64,000 nt of DNA from an uncultured Aquimarina sp. (GCA_947498935.1 CANMMM010000007.1:159954-223953), one strand, 5' to 3'. Positions 52,433 to 62,036 are shown, numbered from the stretch's first letter. The notes: a model not told the origin generated them from the sequence alone. Numbers and translations are program-made.

Positions 52433-52464
52433 CAACCAGTCACATTATTGTAACTGGCTGTTGT
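52433..52464 (-). terminator. AACCAG/CTGG hairpin, copy 2
   Basis: CCAGTCACATTATTGTAACTGG with flanking AA/TG; the equivalent of 51372 and 53248, with one pair less. The A-rich side lies to the left. Confidence 0.5.
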
Positions 52465-52533
52465 TGTTCCTTTAATTGATTTATGATATGAGCTATTATA
52501 TTCGTACCAAATGAAATCTTAACTGTTAATTTA

Positions 52534-53010
52534 TCAGCTTAATGTGATTCCAGATGTCAAAAATGTAACACTATCTTTAGCATTAATTTTATACACCATA
52601 ATTAAACGAGAATTAGTAAGGTCACCTACAGTAGCTATATCAACAATTATATAATTGTCTTTAATTTCACTAAATCCAGCAATAAAATTAGCTTTCTTAG
52701 TGTCATTAAGTACTTCTATATTTTTTATTTGTTTTTGTTCAAATTTACTGTATTCTTTTCTACACTTTAATATTACATCTTCAATAATATGACTTTTGTA
52801 TGAACCAGCATAATAACAAAAAGAATCATCATATTTAGAAAAAATCAATGTTCCTTTTTTCTTTTTCATTTTCGTCTTATAATTCTTAAACTCTTCATTT
52901 TGGAGAATATCTTGTTTTAGAGTTTGATAAATAGTAATGTCTGATTGAGCGTTTATTTTTCCTGAAAATAAAAACAGAACCGTAAAAATAAATAATTGAA
53001 ATAGTCTCAT
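52534..53010 (-). CDS. Secreted protein, unknown (158 aa)
   Basis: A signal peptide (MRLFQLFIFTVLFLFSGKINAQ) is followed by a basic and beta-rich domain (TIYQTLKQDILQNEEFKNYKTKMKKKKGTLIFSKYDDSFCYYAGSYKS, then SRLIMVYKINAKDSVTFLTSGITLS). It is enclosed by two direct-repeat units, which makes it look like an exchangeable cassette. No family recognised. Confidence 0.6.
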   Translation of the reverse strand: MRLFQLFIFTVLFLFSGKINAQSDITIYQTLKQDILQNEEFKNYKTKMKKKKGTLIFSKYDDSFCYYAGSYKSHIIEDVILKCRKEYSKFEQKQIKNIEVLNDTKKANFIAGFSEIKDNYIIVDIATVGDLTNSRLIMVYKINAKDSVTFLTSGITLS

Positions 53011-53172
53011 TATCTTAGTTTCGTTTAGATTTAGGTGATAAAGTTTTTCCTTTTAGAGTTGTATTCCGTTGCTTTCCTTTTTTATTTAAAACTGTATATT
53101 TCGTGACATAATAAATATAAACAAAATTCTACTCTACAAGCAGCAGGTATTGTTACATAATCATTATAATTA

Positions 53173-53217
53173 GGGCGTTACCACAGGGGTCGGGCTCATA
53201 TCCGCTGTACCTAACGC
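53173..53217 (+). repeat. Dispersed GGGCGTTACC element, copy 10 (interior deleted)
   Basis: 45 bp. GGGCGTTACCACAGGGGTCG and GGCTCATATCCGCTGTA are directly joined to CCTAACGC; the interior is absent, the ends kept. Confidence 0.75.
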
Positions 53218-53247
53218 AAAAAAATGACGATCATAACTATAAAAGAA

Positions 53248-53273
53248 AACCAGTTACATAGCTGCAACTGGTT
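53248..53273 (-). terminator. AACCAG/CTGGTT hairpin, copy 3
   Basis: AACCAGTT...AACTGGTT is an 8-bp stem with a 10-base loop; A-run on the left, T-run on the right, so both directions. It ends the 180-residue gene. Confidence 0.75.
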
Positions 53274-53317
53274 TTTCTTTTAAAATGGTCACTATTTAAA
53301 GCAACTTAAAGATACTT

Positions 53318-53845
53318 CTAATTTATATATTTAAAAGTTTTTATCAGATTTTCATAAGTATCAAAATTTTCTTCTTTGATATTGTATAATAATACTGTTG
53401 AAATGGCATTTGAATAAATTTTAGAAACTCTATTTGGATTAAGATTTTCTAGATATTTAGTCGCATACCCTCTCTTAGTCCAATAATCATCTAAATAGTT
53501 TAGAACTTCTTCTTCTGTAGGGTTTCTAAACTCCCATTCTTTACTAACCTTTTCTTTATCGTTGCCTGCCTTGATTAATAATACTTGTTTTGATGAATAT
53601 TCAAAAACGTCATATGAACCTGATTGCCAATTAACAATATTTTTTGGTAATCTTACTTGAAACTTATTTTTTTTATATATATCTGTATCATATGATTCCT
53701 TAATCGGGTTTTTATTTTTATAAATATTATGGTCATTATTAGAATACAACTCATAAGAGTCATTTATAGAACTTTCCTTATCTAAATAAGTAGCACATGA
53801 AGATAAAACAGAAGATATTAATATTAGTATGATTGTATTTTTCAT
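53318..53845 (-). CDS. Lipoprotein directly downstream of the RHS toxin, putative immunity protein
   Basis: I start at ATG 53845 (MKNTIILILISSVLSSC), which gives a lipobox (LSSC); the longer frame adds five residues. About 175 residues: YLDKESSINDSYELYSNNDHN..., then IVNWQSGSYDVFEYSSKQVLLIKAGNDKEKVSKEWEF. It lies 18 bp after the stop of the JAB-domain RHS gene on the same strand, the usual place of the immunity gene. That role is by position only; family unknown. Confidence 0.6.
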   Translation of the reverse strand: MKNTIILILISSVLSSCATYLDKESSINDSYELYSNNDHNIYKNKNPIKESYDTDIYKKNKFQVRLPKNIVNWQSGSYDVFEYSSKQVLLIKAGNDKEKVSKEWEFRNPTEEEVLNYLDDYWTKRGYATKYLENLNPNRVSKIYSNAISTVLLYNIKEENFDTYENLIKTFKYIN

Positions 53846-53863
53846 TGTGTGTATTAGCATTAT

Positions 53864-56800
53864 TTATTTCATTTTTTTAATAGCTTTTTTTAAGGTTGAC
53901 CAATTAATAGTAATAATACTACCTGTCGAATTAAAAAAGCCAACTGTTGGTGAATACTCTTTATCTGGCACACCTCCTATTTGACCTGGAGGTAATGGTT
54001 TTACATTCTCCGTAAATCCAAGTACCATAGACGGCTGGCTATTACCTTTTACATCTTCTTTATCTGTATCCGAAGGTTTAGGTACTCCGTAGCTTGTCAA
54101 AATTCCGTTCTTATCATAGTGTAATGGGTGTAAATGAGCATCAGAGGCAGTTTTATCACCTTTTTTCCTTAATTCTTCCTGAGCTGGCAGCCAATCTTTA
54201 CTACCAATCTTTCTGGCTTCTGAACCAGTCACAACCTGTGATGTTTTATTACTTTCACCTATCAAAAAACCTTTTTCGGTTTCTGTTTTATCTTTTTTTG
54301 CAAAATCGTAAATATCATCTATTTTTTTAACTTGATCACTAGTTATTTCATTAACTACATTTCCATTATTAATAGCAGTATTTACATCTGTTTCTTTTTT
54401 ACTTTTAGTGAGAACAACTTTTTTAATGTCTTCTCCTTCCTGTTTCACTCTCTTTACTTCTTTACCTTTTAGATTATAATAAATAATATCTAATGGACTC
54501 ATTCCATCAGGGTCAATAAAGAAAATAGGATTATTAAAAGCATAGTTGTAAGGTGAGTGTCTACGCATTTGTTCTGCCAGTGGATCAATATTCATCCACC
54601 TACCTAAAGTAGCATCATAATTCCTAGCTCCGAAGTCTAACCACTCTAACCCAAGTTCTGTGTTTTCTTCTTTACCTCCGAATCCATAATTATGCTTGCG
54701 TCCAGTGATCAGGGAGTTCGGATGATCTTTACCGTAATTTAGTTGCATCCCGAATGGAAAATAATCTTTTACCTGCATGATTTCATGCCTATTATCCCCA
54801 TCACCGTCTACATCTGCATTATCCCTAAGAACGTCTATCTTGCCATCACCATCTTTATCACTATAGCTTAAGCGAATATTACCCAGCTGGTCTTTATATT
54901 CGTAAATATAATCAAATCCTTGGTTTAAATCACTACTGTTTTTGGGTTCTGCATAGCCTTCTGCATGGTGAATAAAAGATAGCCCTGATCGATTGTATCC
55001 AGTTTCGTATATAAAATTGCCTAGGTATTCTGTTACAGGCTGTGTTTGCACAGGTATAATCAATCTTTTACGCAGTTTTATCCCATTGGCATCATAGGTG
55101 TATTCAGGTCCCATTCCGCGATTATCCCCCTTGGTAACAAATACTCTTGTCGGTAAGTTTAAGTGATTGTAATGGATGTCGGTGATATCTTTGTTATGAT
55201 CCTTGGTCATATTTCCATTCGCATCATAGCTATAGTCATACCCAAAACGATTGGGCTTATTGATATACCCTCTTTCTTTATCCCCTTCATCCGTTACCCC
55301 CAGTAGTTGATTACTTACTCCATAGGCATAATTCAATTCATCCATTGGATTGTCAGTCCCTTCACCATCATAGCGATCTAGTTCTGTGATATTTCCATTT
55401 CGATCATAATGAACATTTCTTAATTCATACTTTCTAAGTGACGAAGCAGTAAGATTTTCATTATATCTAAAAAAACTATTTTTAATCCTATTTAGCGCAT
55501 CATAGTCATATGCATACGAACGCTTGGTATCATCATTAGCTGTTTTCCATATCGATTGTGTAATATTTCCATTGTACAACAACGTATTATCATATCTACC
55601 TTCTAAACGATCATAATTGATCTTAAAGGCAAACAAATCCTTTCCCATAGCCGCTACATCATTAATTTGGGTCAGCCACCCCCGTACATTGTAATCATAA
55701 TCCACTGTCTGTAGAGGTTGGTGCAAGGTATTACCTACATATTTTTTTCTCAGTTGCCCTAGATCATCATACTGTAAATAACTAAGTAATTCTCTGGTAC
55801 TGCTTCGTATCTGATGTTCATGGGATAGCTGTCTACCCATATGATCATAAGTATAATGATCGGTAGTAAATTCTAGTGAAATTGAGCTATTTTTATACAC
55901 TCTAGTATCTACCTTTAGTGGATTGCCTGTAAAATCAAATAGGGTTTTGGTAATTACTTGCTTTCCTAGATAGGGATTATCCTCATGCGTATAGATCGGT
56001 CTCCCCTTAGCATCATAATAGGTCACAGTAGTAATCCAATGATTCGTATCCAACACCCGTGTCTTTGCCCCTGTAGGTAAGCCTTGTACATTAGTAGCTA
56101 CTGCTTGCCCAAATACATCCGTCGGTGCAGTTACGCTGTGGTCAAAGTCATAATTATCATAATAATTGATCGTGTAGATTTTATCAAAAGTATGTGGAAT
56201 CGTACCATTACTATAATGGATCGTTGTTTCTGCTAGTGTGGTGACTTCTGCTTTAGTTTCCCATTGGGTATACACCTCGGTATTATTAGCAGAACCTTGC
56301 AGTATTGCACGATCTTGTGTATTCTCAAAACGTCCTGTATAGACTACTCGTCCCAGTGCATCATATTTTGTAAACAACCATTCGTTATTTTCTCGTAGGT
56401 TGGCATCTTGTGTAATGACAGGCTGATCTAGTTTGTTATATATGATATACTCCCATCCCTTGCCAGGGATTTTCTTTTCTACCAATCGGTTACGCAGATC
56501 GTATTTGTACTGATAGCATAGTCCATTCATTTCTTGATAGGAGATACCATCACTCACTACCACTTTAGGAGGAATCACATAAGTCAGGTTTCCAAAACGG
56601 TCATACACATAGTAAGTATCATGAGCTTCTTGCTTGTTATAAGTACGTTTAAGCAGCATACGCCCCTGTGTATCGGTAAATTCTTCTATGGTATGGTCTT
56701 TTTTATCATCAGGTGTCCAGTTCTCATCTTTGGTGATCGTTACAAATAAGGTGTTCTTAGCATAATGTCCAGCATTGACTAGACTAGGGGCTTCTGTATC

Positions 56801-57979
56801 CCCTTCCTTAAAATCCACCTTAAAATCCACCACTTCTGTAGCAGTATTGCCTCGTCGATCGTATTTGATGGTATGATCCGTATCCGTGTTCGTTACTTTC
56901 CAACTCTCGCCTGGCGCACCCTGTTTTAAAGGACGGTTTAGTGGCGAAGCCTCAAACACAGTCTGTGTATACGGATTACTTGTATGCTCATAGGTATGCG
57001 TACTATAGAATGCATGTACTCCTCGTATCGGTTGCGGATCAATTGCTCCGTTTTTACTCGGCAATGCATAAGGCAGATAACTTTTAGCGACTCTGCCATA
57101 CCCATCATAGGCATGGTGGGTGATAATGTCATTAGGTATTGGAGGAATTCTCAACGAAACATCTGTGCGGGTATCTTGATCCAGTTGAGTAAGAGTAGGA
57201 TTCCAGAAATACTGCCGTACATTGGCATCATTGGCATAGTAGAAATAACTACGGAAGGTAGCTAATGTAGTACCATTGTTTCGCCACTTGTATTCCCTAC
57301 CATTGCGTACTTTATTCCCAATTAGATCATACACTCCACTACGCCCAGTATCACCTCCTGTATAGCCCCGTGGATGTACAATCCCTACGATCAGATACCA
57401 TGTATCTAACTTCGGTAGATCACCACTCCAAAAATAGGGATTCCCCTGGGGTACTCCTTCTAGGTCATCTACCGTAGAGATTCCATGATAGGCTTCTCCA
57501 TCATAAGACCCTGTGCGTTTTACCCATACCACATACCGATATGCCTTATCAGGATCAATATGTACATTATGATTCCACCCTCCGTCTTTATCTTGTGGAG
57601 TGTTGCGACATTCCCATACAAGATCGCGTTCTCCAAATGGAGTTTCAGCAATCAGTCTATGATTTGCTTCCCGTTTTCCATTGGTACTAAATTTAGGAGT
57701 ACTTCCATTACCAACTTTCCAATAGGTTTTCCAAGGCATTAGATTAACATAGCGCGTACCTCCTGCACGTACGGCTATCGTCTGTTTGGGTCTGCCCAAG
57801 CCATCGACGTATTGTACAGTGGTCATGGTGTCATCTGGAGTAAGGTTCTGCTGTCCATCTTCGGTTACAGGACTTCGATACACAGTGGTTTTTGTATAGT
57901 TTTCTGTAGTGGTTTGTGCCTGTAGTAGCCAACTGACACACAGCATGCAGCAGCACAATATATATTGTATTGTTTTCAT
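53864..57979 (-). CDS. RHS/YD-repeat protein with C-terminal JAMM (JAB-like) toxin domain
   Basis: 1371 residues. Signal peptide (about 1-22), an N-terminal DUF6443-type domain, then many YD repeats (YDGYGRVAKSYLPYA, YDRFGNLTYVIPP, YDYDALNRIKNSFFRYN) up to the core-end motif (GLEWLDFGARNYDATLGRWMNIDPLAE...YNYAFNNPIFFIDPDGMSP, about 1100-1165). The variable C-terminal ~200 residues contain GFLIGES (Glu about 1242), HLHP (His 1282 and 1284) and SDTD (Ser 1303, Asp 1306), the E...HxH...SxxD pattern of JAMM metallopeptidases. It is a polymorphic toxin layout; the upstream RHS gene is 11 bp away and a lipoprotein follows at 18 bp. Export by T9SS or another route is not decided. Confidence 0.88.
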   Translation of the reverse strand: MKTIQYILCCCMLCVSWLLQAQTTTENYTKTTVYRSPVTEDGQQNLTPDDTMTTVQYVDGLGRPKQTIAVRAGGTRYVNLMPWKTYWKVGNGSTPKFSTNGKREANHRLIAETPFGERDLVWECRNTPQDKDGGWNHNVHIDPDKAYRYVVWVKRTGSYDGEAYHGISTVDDLEGVPQGNPYFWSGDLPKLDTWYLIVGIVHPRGYTGGDTGRSGVYDLIGNKVRNGREYKWRNNGTTLATFRSYFYYANDANVRQYFWNPTLTQLDQDTRTDVSLRIPPIPNDIITHHAYDGYGRVAKSYLPYALPSKNGAIDPQPIRGVHAFYSTHTYEHTSNPYTQTVFEASPLNRPLKQGAPGESWKVTNTDTDHTIKYDRRGNTATEVVDFKVDFKEGDTEAPSLVNAGHYAKNTLFVTITKDENWTPDDKKDHTIEEFTDTQGRMLLKRTYNKQEAHDTYYVYDRFGNLTYVIPPKVVVSDGISYQEMNGLCYQYKYDLRNRLVEKKIPGKGWEYIIYNKLDQPVITQDANLRENNEWLFTKYDALGRVVYTGRFENTQDRAILQGSANNTEVYTQWETKAEVTTLAETTIHYSNGTIPHTFDKIYTINYYDNYDFDHSVTAPTDVFGQAVATNVQGLPTGAKTRVLDTNHWITTVTYYDAKGRPIYTHEDNPYLGKQVITKTLFDFTGNPLKVDTRVYKNSSISLEFTTDHYTYDHMGRQLSHEHQIRSSTRELLSYLQYDDLGQLRKKYVGNTLHQPLQTVDYDYNVRGWLTQINDVAAMGKDLFAFKINYDRLEGRYDNTLLYNGNITQSIWKTANDDTKRSYAYDYDALNRIKNSFFRYNENLTASSLRKYELRNVHYDRNGNITELDRYDGEGTDNPMDELNYAYGVSNQLLGVTDEGDKERGYINKPNRFGYDYSYDANGNMTKDHNKDITDIHYNHLNLPTRVFVTKGDNRGMGPEYTYDANGIKLRKRLIIPVQTQPVTEYLGNFIYETGYNRSGLSFIHHAEGYAEPKNSSDLNQGFDYIYEYKDQLGNIRLSYSDKDGDGKIDVLRDNADVDGDGDNRHEIMQVKDYFPFGMQLNYGKDHPNSLITGRKHNYGFGGKEENTELGLEWLDFGARNYDATLGRWMNIDPLAEQMRRHSPYNYAFNNPIFFIDPDGMSPLDIIYYNLKGKEVKRVKQEGEDIKKVVLTKSKKETDVNTAINNGNVVNEITSDQVKKIDDIYDFAKKDKTETEKGFLIGESNKTSQVVTGSEARKIGSKDWLPAQEELRKKGDKTASDAHLHPLHYDKNGILTSYGVPKPSDTDKEDVKGNSQPSMVLGFTENVKPLPPGQIGGVPDKEYSPTVGFFNSTGSIITINWSTLKKAIKKMK

Positions 57980-57990
57980 AAAAAGAGGTC

Positions 57991-60900
57991 TTAATTAGTG
58001 GTATAATGATACGTGTTTTTAGAGATCAGATGTCCATCGGCATCCTTTACATACTGTAAGCGGTGATATGCATCGTAGTGGTAGTAGCTCGTTTCTCCTT
58101 TAGGATCAGTGACACTGGTCACTCCGATCTGCGGATCATAGGTATAGGTAGTAACTAATGCTTCGGGCAGTCCTGTACGCAGTGCCTGTAGGGCAGTCCG
58201 TAACTCCCCTTCCTTACCCATAGTGCCTATGGTACGATCGGTATCTGCATTAGAAGCAGTATGAATGGCATTTATATAAGAATTTACTTCTGTATAAGTA
58301 GCATTTTCGATCTTAGCTACAGGATAGGTGTGGTGATACCCCCATATATAAATAATAAATGCACCATCGGCTTTAGATACCTCTAGTGGATTGCCATAGC
58401 TGTCATAACGATGGTAGACTGCTGTAGAGCTGTAATCATGGGTGGCTTTGGCTACCTTGATCGTATCAAGCCTCAATATACCTGCCCAATCTTGATATAC
58501 CTGATAGCTACTACTAAGTAAGTGAGAAGTAGTACCTTCTTTGTAATACCTGCGGGTATCAATCGGTGTCGTGATATGATGCTGATTGATGAGTTTGGTT
58601 TCTACATCTGTAGGTGCAGTAAGGTCTTGCGGATAATCGACAGTTTGTACATACGTATTGCCTTGGCTATCGGTGGTTTCGGTACGGGTGAGCTGCGTAT
58701 GCTGCGCATTACCATAGAAATATTTTTCTAGCTGTGTCACAGGGTTTTCACCCTTAGCGTCATAGGTCAGGGTGGTTTTTGAATCCTTATAATACCAATG
58801 CCCTTTGAGTTTATATTGCGATACATCATAGGTGTCTACTATGATGTTTTCTAAGGTTGGATTTATTTTACAATGTTCGATATATTTTATACCCACTCGA
58901 TACCCAATGGCATAGGTATTAAAACGATTGTCTCTGGCATAGGTATTGATTTCTTTTTGGAGTATGATAGGTGTTTCATCTTCTTCTTTGAAATAGCTTT
59001 TTTCTAGTTCTAATCCATCACCCCAATCGGTATACATATTAGGCAAGTTGCGATCGTATGCTCCATGGATTCTACGCCCATCATTATCGGGCAAGGCTCT
59101 TTTAAATCTATAAACAGTGCCTCCATTGGGGGTAGTACCTTCCATTTCTCTAACCACCACATGCTCATAACGCGTGTTTTGGGTAGCGGTTTCATAGAGA
59201 CTACGTAGATTCCCTGAATTCAATACATCATACGGGATTACCCATCCGATACAAAAAGGATTGGGAGGATTGGAACAAGAACCTGACGCATACGAACGCG
59301 AAAAATATTCAGGTGTTTTTCCTTGATGTCCAGAAGATCGATCAGGGGTTTCTAAACTGGCATATTGGTAGGTCTTTGCGGTAATCGGTGTACCATCCTT
59401 ATCATAATTAGCAAGTGTAGCAATACGCAAGCCCCCTAACGGTTTATTAACACGAATGGTTTGTTGTTCTCCAACAGCATACTCAAAGGATAGGTCGCCA
59501 TATAAACAGCGATAGTTGATATCTAGCCGTAAGCGATAGGTATTGCCTTCCAGTAAGCGAACATACACCCCATCATCTACACGTCCTCTAAAAACACGTA
59601 ACACACCACGTCCTAATTTTGGCCCATAGATATTATCGATATAGATAATATCATCCTGTGTATTTGTGCGGTTTTCTATTCTGAAAAATATCTTTTTATC
59701 CGCCTCTGCGGGAAATTGTTCTGGACGACAATGTTGGTAATTATAGCCCCCCAGAAACATCAATTTATAATAGCCTGTTCTAGCAACATTACTAATAATC
59801 AGCTCGTCTTGATCATTTTGTTGGGTAAATTTGGTCTTTACAGATAGCGAAGCACTAGCTTCTTTTTCGATCTTTTCTGTAGTATTATAATCATTTCCTT
59901 CATAACTCAGTTCGCTATAACCTTTGGTGGGATACGTAATGCGTTTAAGGAGTCCTGCCTTAGCGCGAGAGACATCCACACTTTTATCAGCAGTATTAGG
60001 AAAGAATTCTTTAAAAAACACCACCTTATGATAATCGCTAATAGGTAACTTAGGAATCAGCGAAGTATTTCTTTTTCCATTGTAGTAGCCCCAATGATCC
60101 TTTGCCATATGCAGTCGTTTGGGTACACTGGTTAGATTATGGTATTGAAAAGCATACCGATGGTTCGGCGCACGAAATGCTACCGACTCTAGAAATAGTC
60201 GATCATTCTGATTGGTATACGCTAAGGTGGCTTCTCGGATGGTTTGCTGCTCACTATTTAGTTTTTTGATCTCCGTCAGTAATTCGTAATTTTCTACCTC
60301 TGGGTGTGCTTGTCCATAACTAAACACAATACTTCCTGTGATGGCTTTATTAGAAGAGATCCGTTGCAGTCGCTTCCCTGTAAGGGTTAGGTAATGAGTT
60401 CTAATCCCTGATAAAGTTGGAGGATTAGGTCTGTCATTGCTACAGGCTGGTTGTACATCTGGATTAGCACTGGTAAATGCTGTAGCAGTCTCGGATAAAG
60501 TATTCTTATACAGATAGTCTTCATCCTCATAGGTGAAGTAAATAGTATGATTCGTAGGAGTCTCTATACGCGATAGAAACCATGAGGTAATCATCTCACG
60601 TCCTTGCTGTAAGCCTCCAGGCCCTGTAGACTGTAATAATGATCTCTCAGTATCTTCGAAATAATACGTATTGCCCTGCCCATCAATGATGGTAAAGTGC
60701 TTCGTAGTTAAATCTAGGGTAATCTGATGAGGCGTATTATCTAGGGGTAATACCTTTTTATCTCTATCTAGGGTAAACTTTCCTGTCTGTCCTAGAAAGT
60801 TAAAGGTAAACAAATCAGGCTCAGAATCCATACTTGTAGGGAGTGCTCCAGTGTATTTAACGACCGATTGAAAGTAATTCAGCCATGGATCGCTTCTGTA

Positions 60901-61287
60901 GTCATTATTATCTTCTGAAGGTCTTTGGTGTGTATCACCTCTTTCTTCATCTGCTCCTCCATGAGCAGTCCGAGTAATAACACCTCCTGCTAGTAAGTTC
61001 CATCCGAGTCCTACATGGGTAGCTAGCTGATCTACCTTAATCCCATTAGAGCTGTAATCAAGGGCAATAGGAATCGATAGATTGCCTACACTAAAATCAC
61101 AGATGGGTACACCTACATTGGGTGTACCTGTAAACAATCCGATGGGGATTTCACCAAATCTCCCTAGCTCATAGGCGGTAGGAGACGGTGGTACAATGGT
61201 GGGCAATTGCGGTTCGCCTTCTTGTGCATGTACTGCGATATGTTGCAGTACACTACAGAAGAATACTAGATACATGATCTTTCTCAT
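57991..61287 (-). CDS. RHS-repeat partner protein upstream of the toxin gene
   Basis: 1098 residues with a signal peptide (MRKIMYLVFFCSVLQHIAVHAQ). The N-terminal part (PTAYELGRFGEIPIGLFTGTPNVGVPICDFSVGNLSIPIALDYSSNGIKVDQLATHVGLGWNLLAGGVITR) is the conserved beginning of flavobacterial RHS partner proteins; the C-terminal part ends in YD-repeats (HRYDSYGNPLEVSKADGA, YYHYDAYHRLQYVKDADGH). It has no toxin domain of its own. It forms a two-gene unit with the 1371-residue protein and may build the first part of the RHS shell. The A-B module lies 211 bp upstream, read in the same direction. Confidence 0.88.
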   Translation of the reverse strand: MRKIMYLVFFCSVLQHIAVHAQEGEPQLPTIVPPSPTAYELGRFGEIPIGLFTGTPNVGVPICDFSVGNLSIPIALDYSSNGIKVDQLATHVGLGWNLLAGGVITRTAHGGADEERGDTHQRPSEDNNDYRSDPWLNYFQSVVKYTGALPTSMDSEPDLFTFNFLGQTGKFTLDRDKKVLPLDNTPHQITLDLTTKHFTIIDGQGNTYYFEDTERSLLQSTGPGGLQQGREMITSWFLSRIETPTNHTIYFTYEDEDYLYKNTLSETATAFTSANPDVQPACSNDRPNPPTLSGIRTHYLTLTGKRLQRISSNKAITGSIVFSYGQAHPEVENYELLTEIKKLNSEQQTIREATLAYTNQNDRLFLESVAFRAPNHRYAFQYHNLTSVPKRLHMAKDHWGYYNGKRNTSLIPKLPISDYHKVVFFKEFFPNTADKSVDVSRAKAGLLKRITYPTKGYSELSYEGNDYNTTEKIEKEASASLSVKTKFTQQNDQDELIISNVARTGYYKLMFLGGYNYQHCRPEQFPAEADKKIFFRIENRTNTQDDIIYIDNIYGPKLGRGVLRVFRGRVDDGVYVRLLEGNTYRLRLDINYRCLYGDLSFEYAVGEQQTIRVNKPLGGLRIATLANYDKDGTPITAKTYQYASLETPDRSSGHQGKTPEYFSRSYASGSCSNPPNPFCIGWVIPYDVLNSGNLRSLYETATQNTRYEHVVVREMEGTTPNGGTVYRFKRALPDNDGRRIHGAYDRNLPNMYTDWGDGLELEKSYFKEEDETPIILQKEINTYARDNRFNTYAIGYRVGIKYIEHCKINPTLENIIVDTYDVSQYKLKGHWYYKDSKTTLTYDAKGENPVTQLEKYFYGNAQHTQLTRTETTDSQGNTYVQTVDYPQDLTAPTDVETKLINQHHITTPIDTRRYYKEGTTSHLLSSSYQVYQDWAGILRLDTIKVAKATHDYSSTAVYHRYDSYGNPLEVSKADGAFIIYIWGYHHTYPVAKIENATYTEVNSYINAIHTASNADTDRTIGTMGKEGELRTALQALRTGLPEALVTTYTYDPQIGVTSVTDPKGETSYYHYDAYHRLQYVKDADGHLISKNTYHYTTN

Positions 61288-61498
61288 AAATGTGTGTTTT
61301 TGTGATAATTGTTTCGTTTTTGATCGATGCGTTTACGTATGATTTTATAGACTGTGCATCAGTAGTCTATAGTTGTTTATGTCTTAAGTGGGACTTTTGT
61401 TACCCTGATTTCTTTACTTTTTTTAGGGGAAATCTCTTTTTTCGATATAAAGAATAGTTATACCGATGTATGGCATCGGTTTTTCGGAGTTTTACACA
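61288..61498 (-). other. Spacer between gene B and RHS with a hairpin
   Basis: CCGATGCCATACATCGG near 61460-61480 (minus strand) is a short hairpin just after gene B without a proper T-run; it could be a weak terminator or attenuator. The rest shows no element of the window. Confidence 0.4.
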
Positions 61499-61978
61499 TT
61501 ATTCAGGAGCAATCATATCAAGTAAATCCATCAAAAACAGTCGCTTTGTCTTGGGGTTACGTTTTGTTGGTTTGTATTTAACTAAAAAAGCGGCTAAGGG
61601 AGCTTGTACTGTTTTATGAGTCAGATGAGTCAATAAATTTTCTTTGGTAAAACTGTAATTCTGTGCATCATCAGAAAGCGTAAAATATAGTGTGTTTTCA
61701 AACAAAATATTAGGATATACAAAACTATGATATTTGTATACTTTTATATATAGACAACGATCGTAGAGATAATAGCATCCTTTTTCTGTTTTTTTTAAAC
61801 ATCTTTTTGCTATAAATTGTTGCTCATAGTGTTGTATCAATTTATCGGCTTCTATCAGTGATGTTTGGTGTAATAATAATGCTTCGAGTGTGGAGCATAG
61901 GTCATAGACTTCTAGTTTAGATAATCCTTCGAGTTGTTGAATCACACTTTTTACAATATTATCTTTATAAGTATACAT
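61499..61978 (-). CDS. Module gene B, copy 2 (159-aa protein, unknown)
   Basis: 159 residues (MYTYKDNIVKSVIQQLEGLSKLEVYDLCSTLEALLLHQ), the same length as copy 1. KGCYYLYDRCLYIKVYKYHSFVYPN corresponds to KGCFYLYDRCMYLKIYKYHSFRVPN, and NPKTKRLFLMDLLDMIAPE to NPITKRLLLMEVLDSIDPE. No known domain. It follows gene A with the conserved block between and leads into the RHS genes, so A, B, RHS partner and RHS toxin could be one operon. Confidence 0.7.
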   Translation of the reverse strand: MYTYKDNIVKSVIQQLEGLSKLEVYDLCSTLEALLLHQTSLIEADKLIQHYEQQFIAKRCLKKTEKGCYYLYDRCLYIKVYKYHSFVYPNILFENTLYFTLSDDAQNYSFTKENLLTHLTHKTVQAPLAAFLVKYKPTKRNPKTKRLFLMDLLDMIAPE

Positions 61979-62036
61979 GCCAGTGGTGGTTTTTCAGAAT
62001 AATAATCAGTCATACAGCTGCTTATATGGGTTATTT

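Larger units (their letters stand above)
52286..52464 (+). repeat. Direct-repeat unit 1 around the 158-aa gene
   Basis: AGCAGCAGGTATTGTTACAT, AATCATTATAATTAGGGCGT and the dispersed element, then CCAGT...ACTGG hairpin. The same order occurs at 53139-53273, on the other side of the 158-residue gene. Confidence 0.65.
53139..53273 (+). repeat. Direct-repeat unit 2 around the 158-aa gene
   Basis: Same leader AGCAGCAGGTATTGTTACAT and AATCATTATAATTAGGGCGT as unit 1, a short dispersed element, and the AACCAGTTACAT...TGCAACTGGTT hairpin. Confidence 0.65.

Noticed and set aside
16969..53217. CRISPR array from the repeated ~90-bp element
   Set aside because: Copies are scattered in both orientations with genes between; there is no regular spacing and no cas gene.
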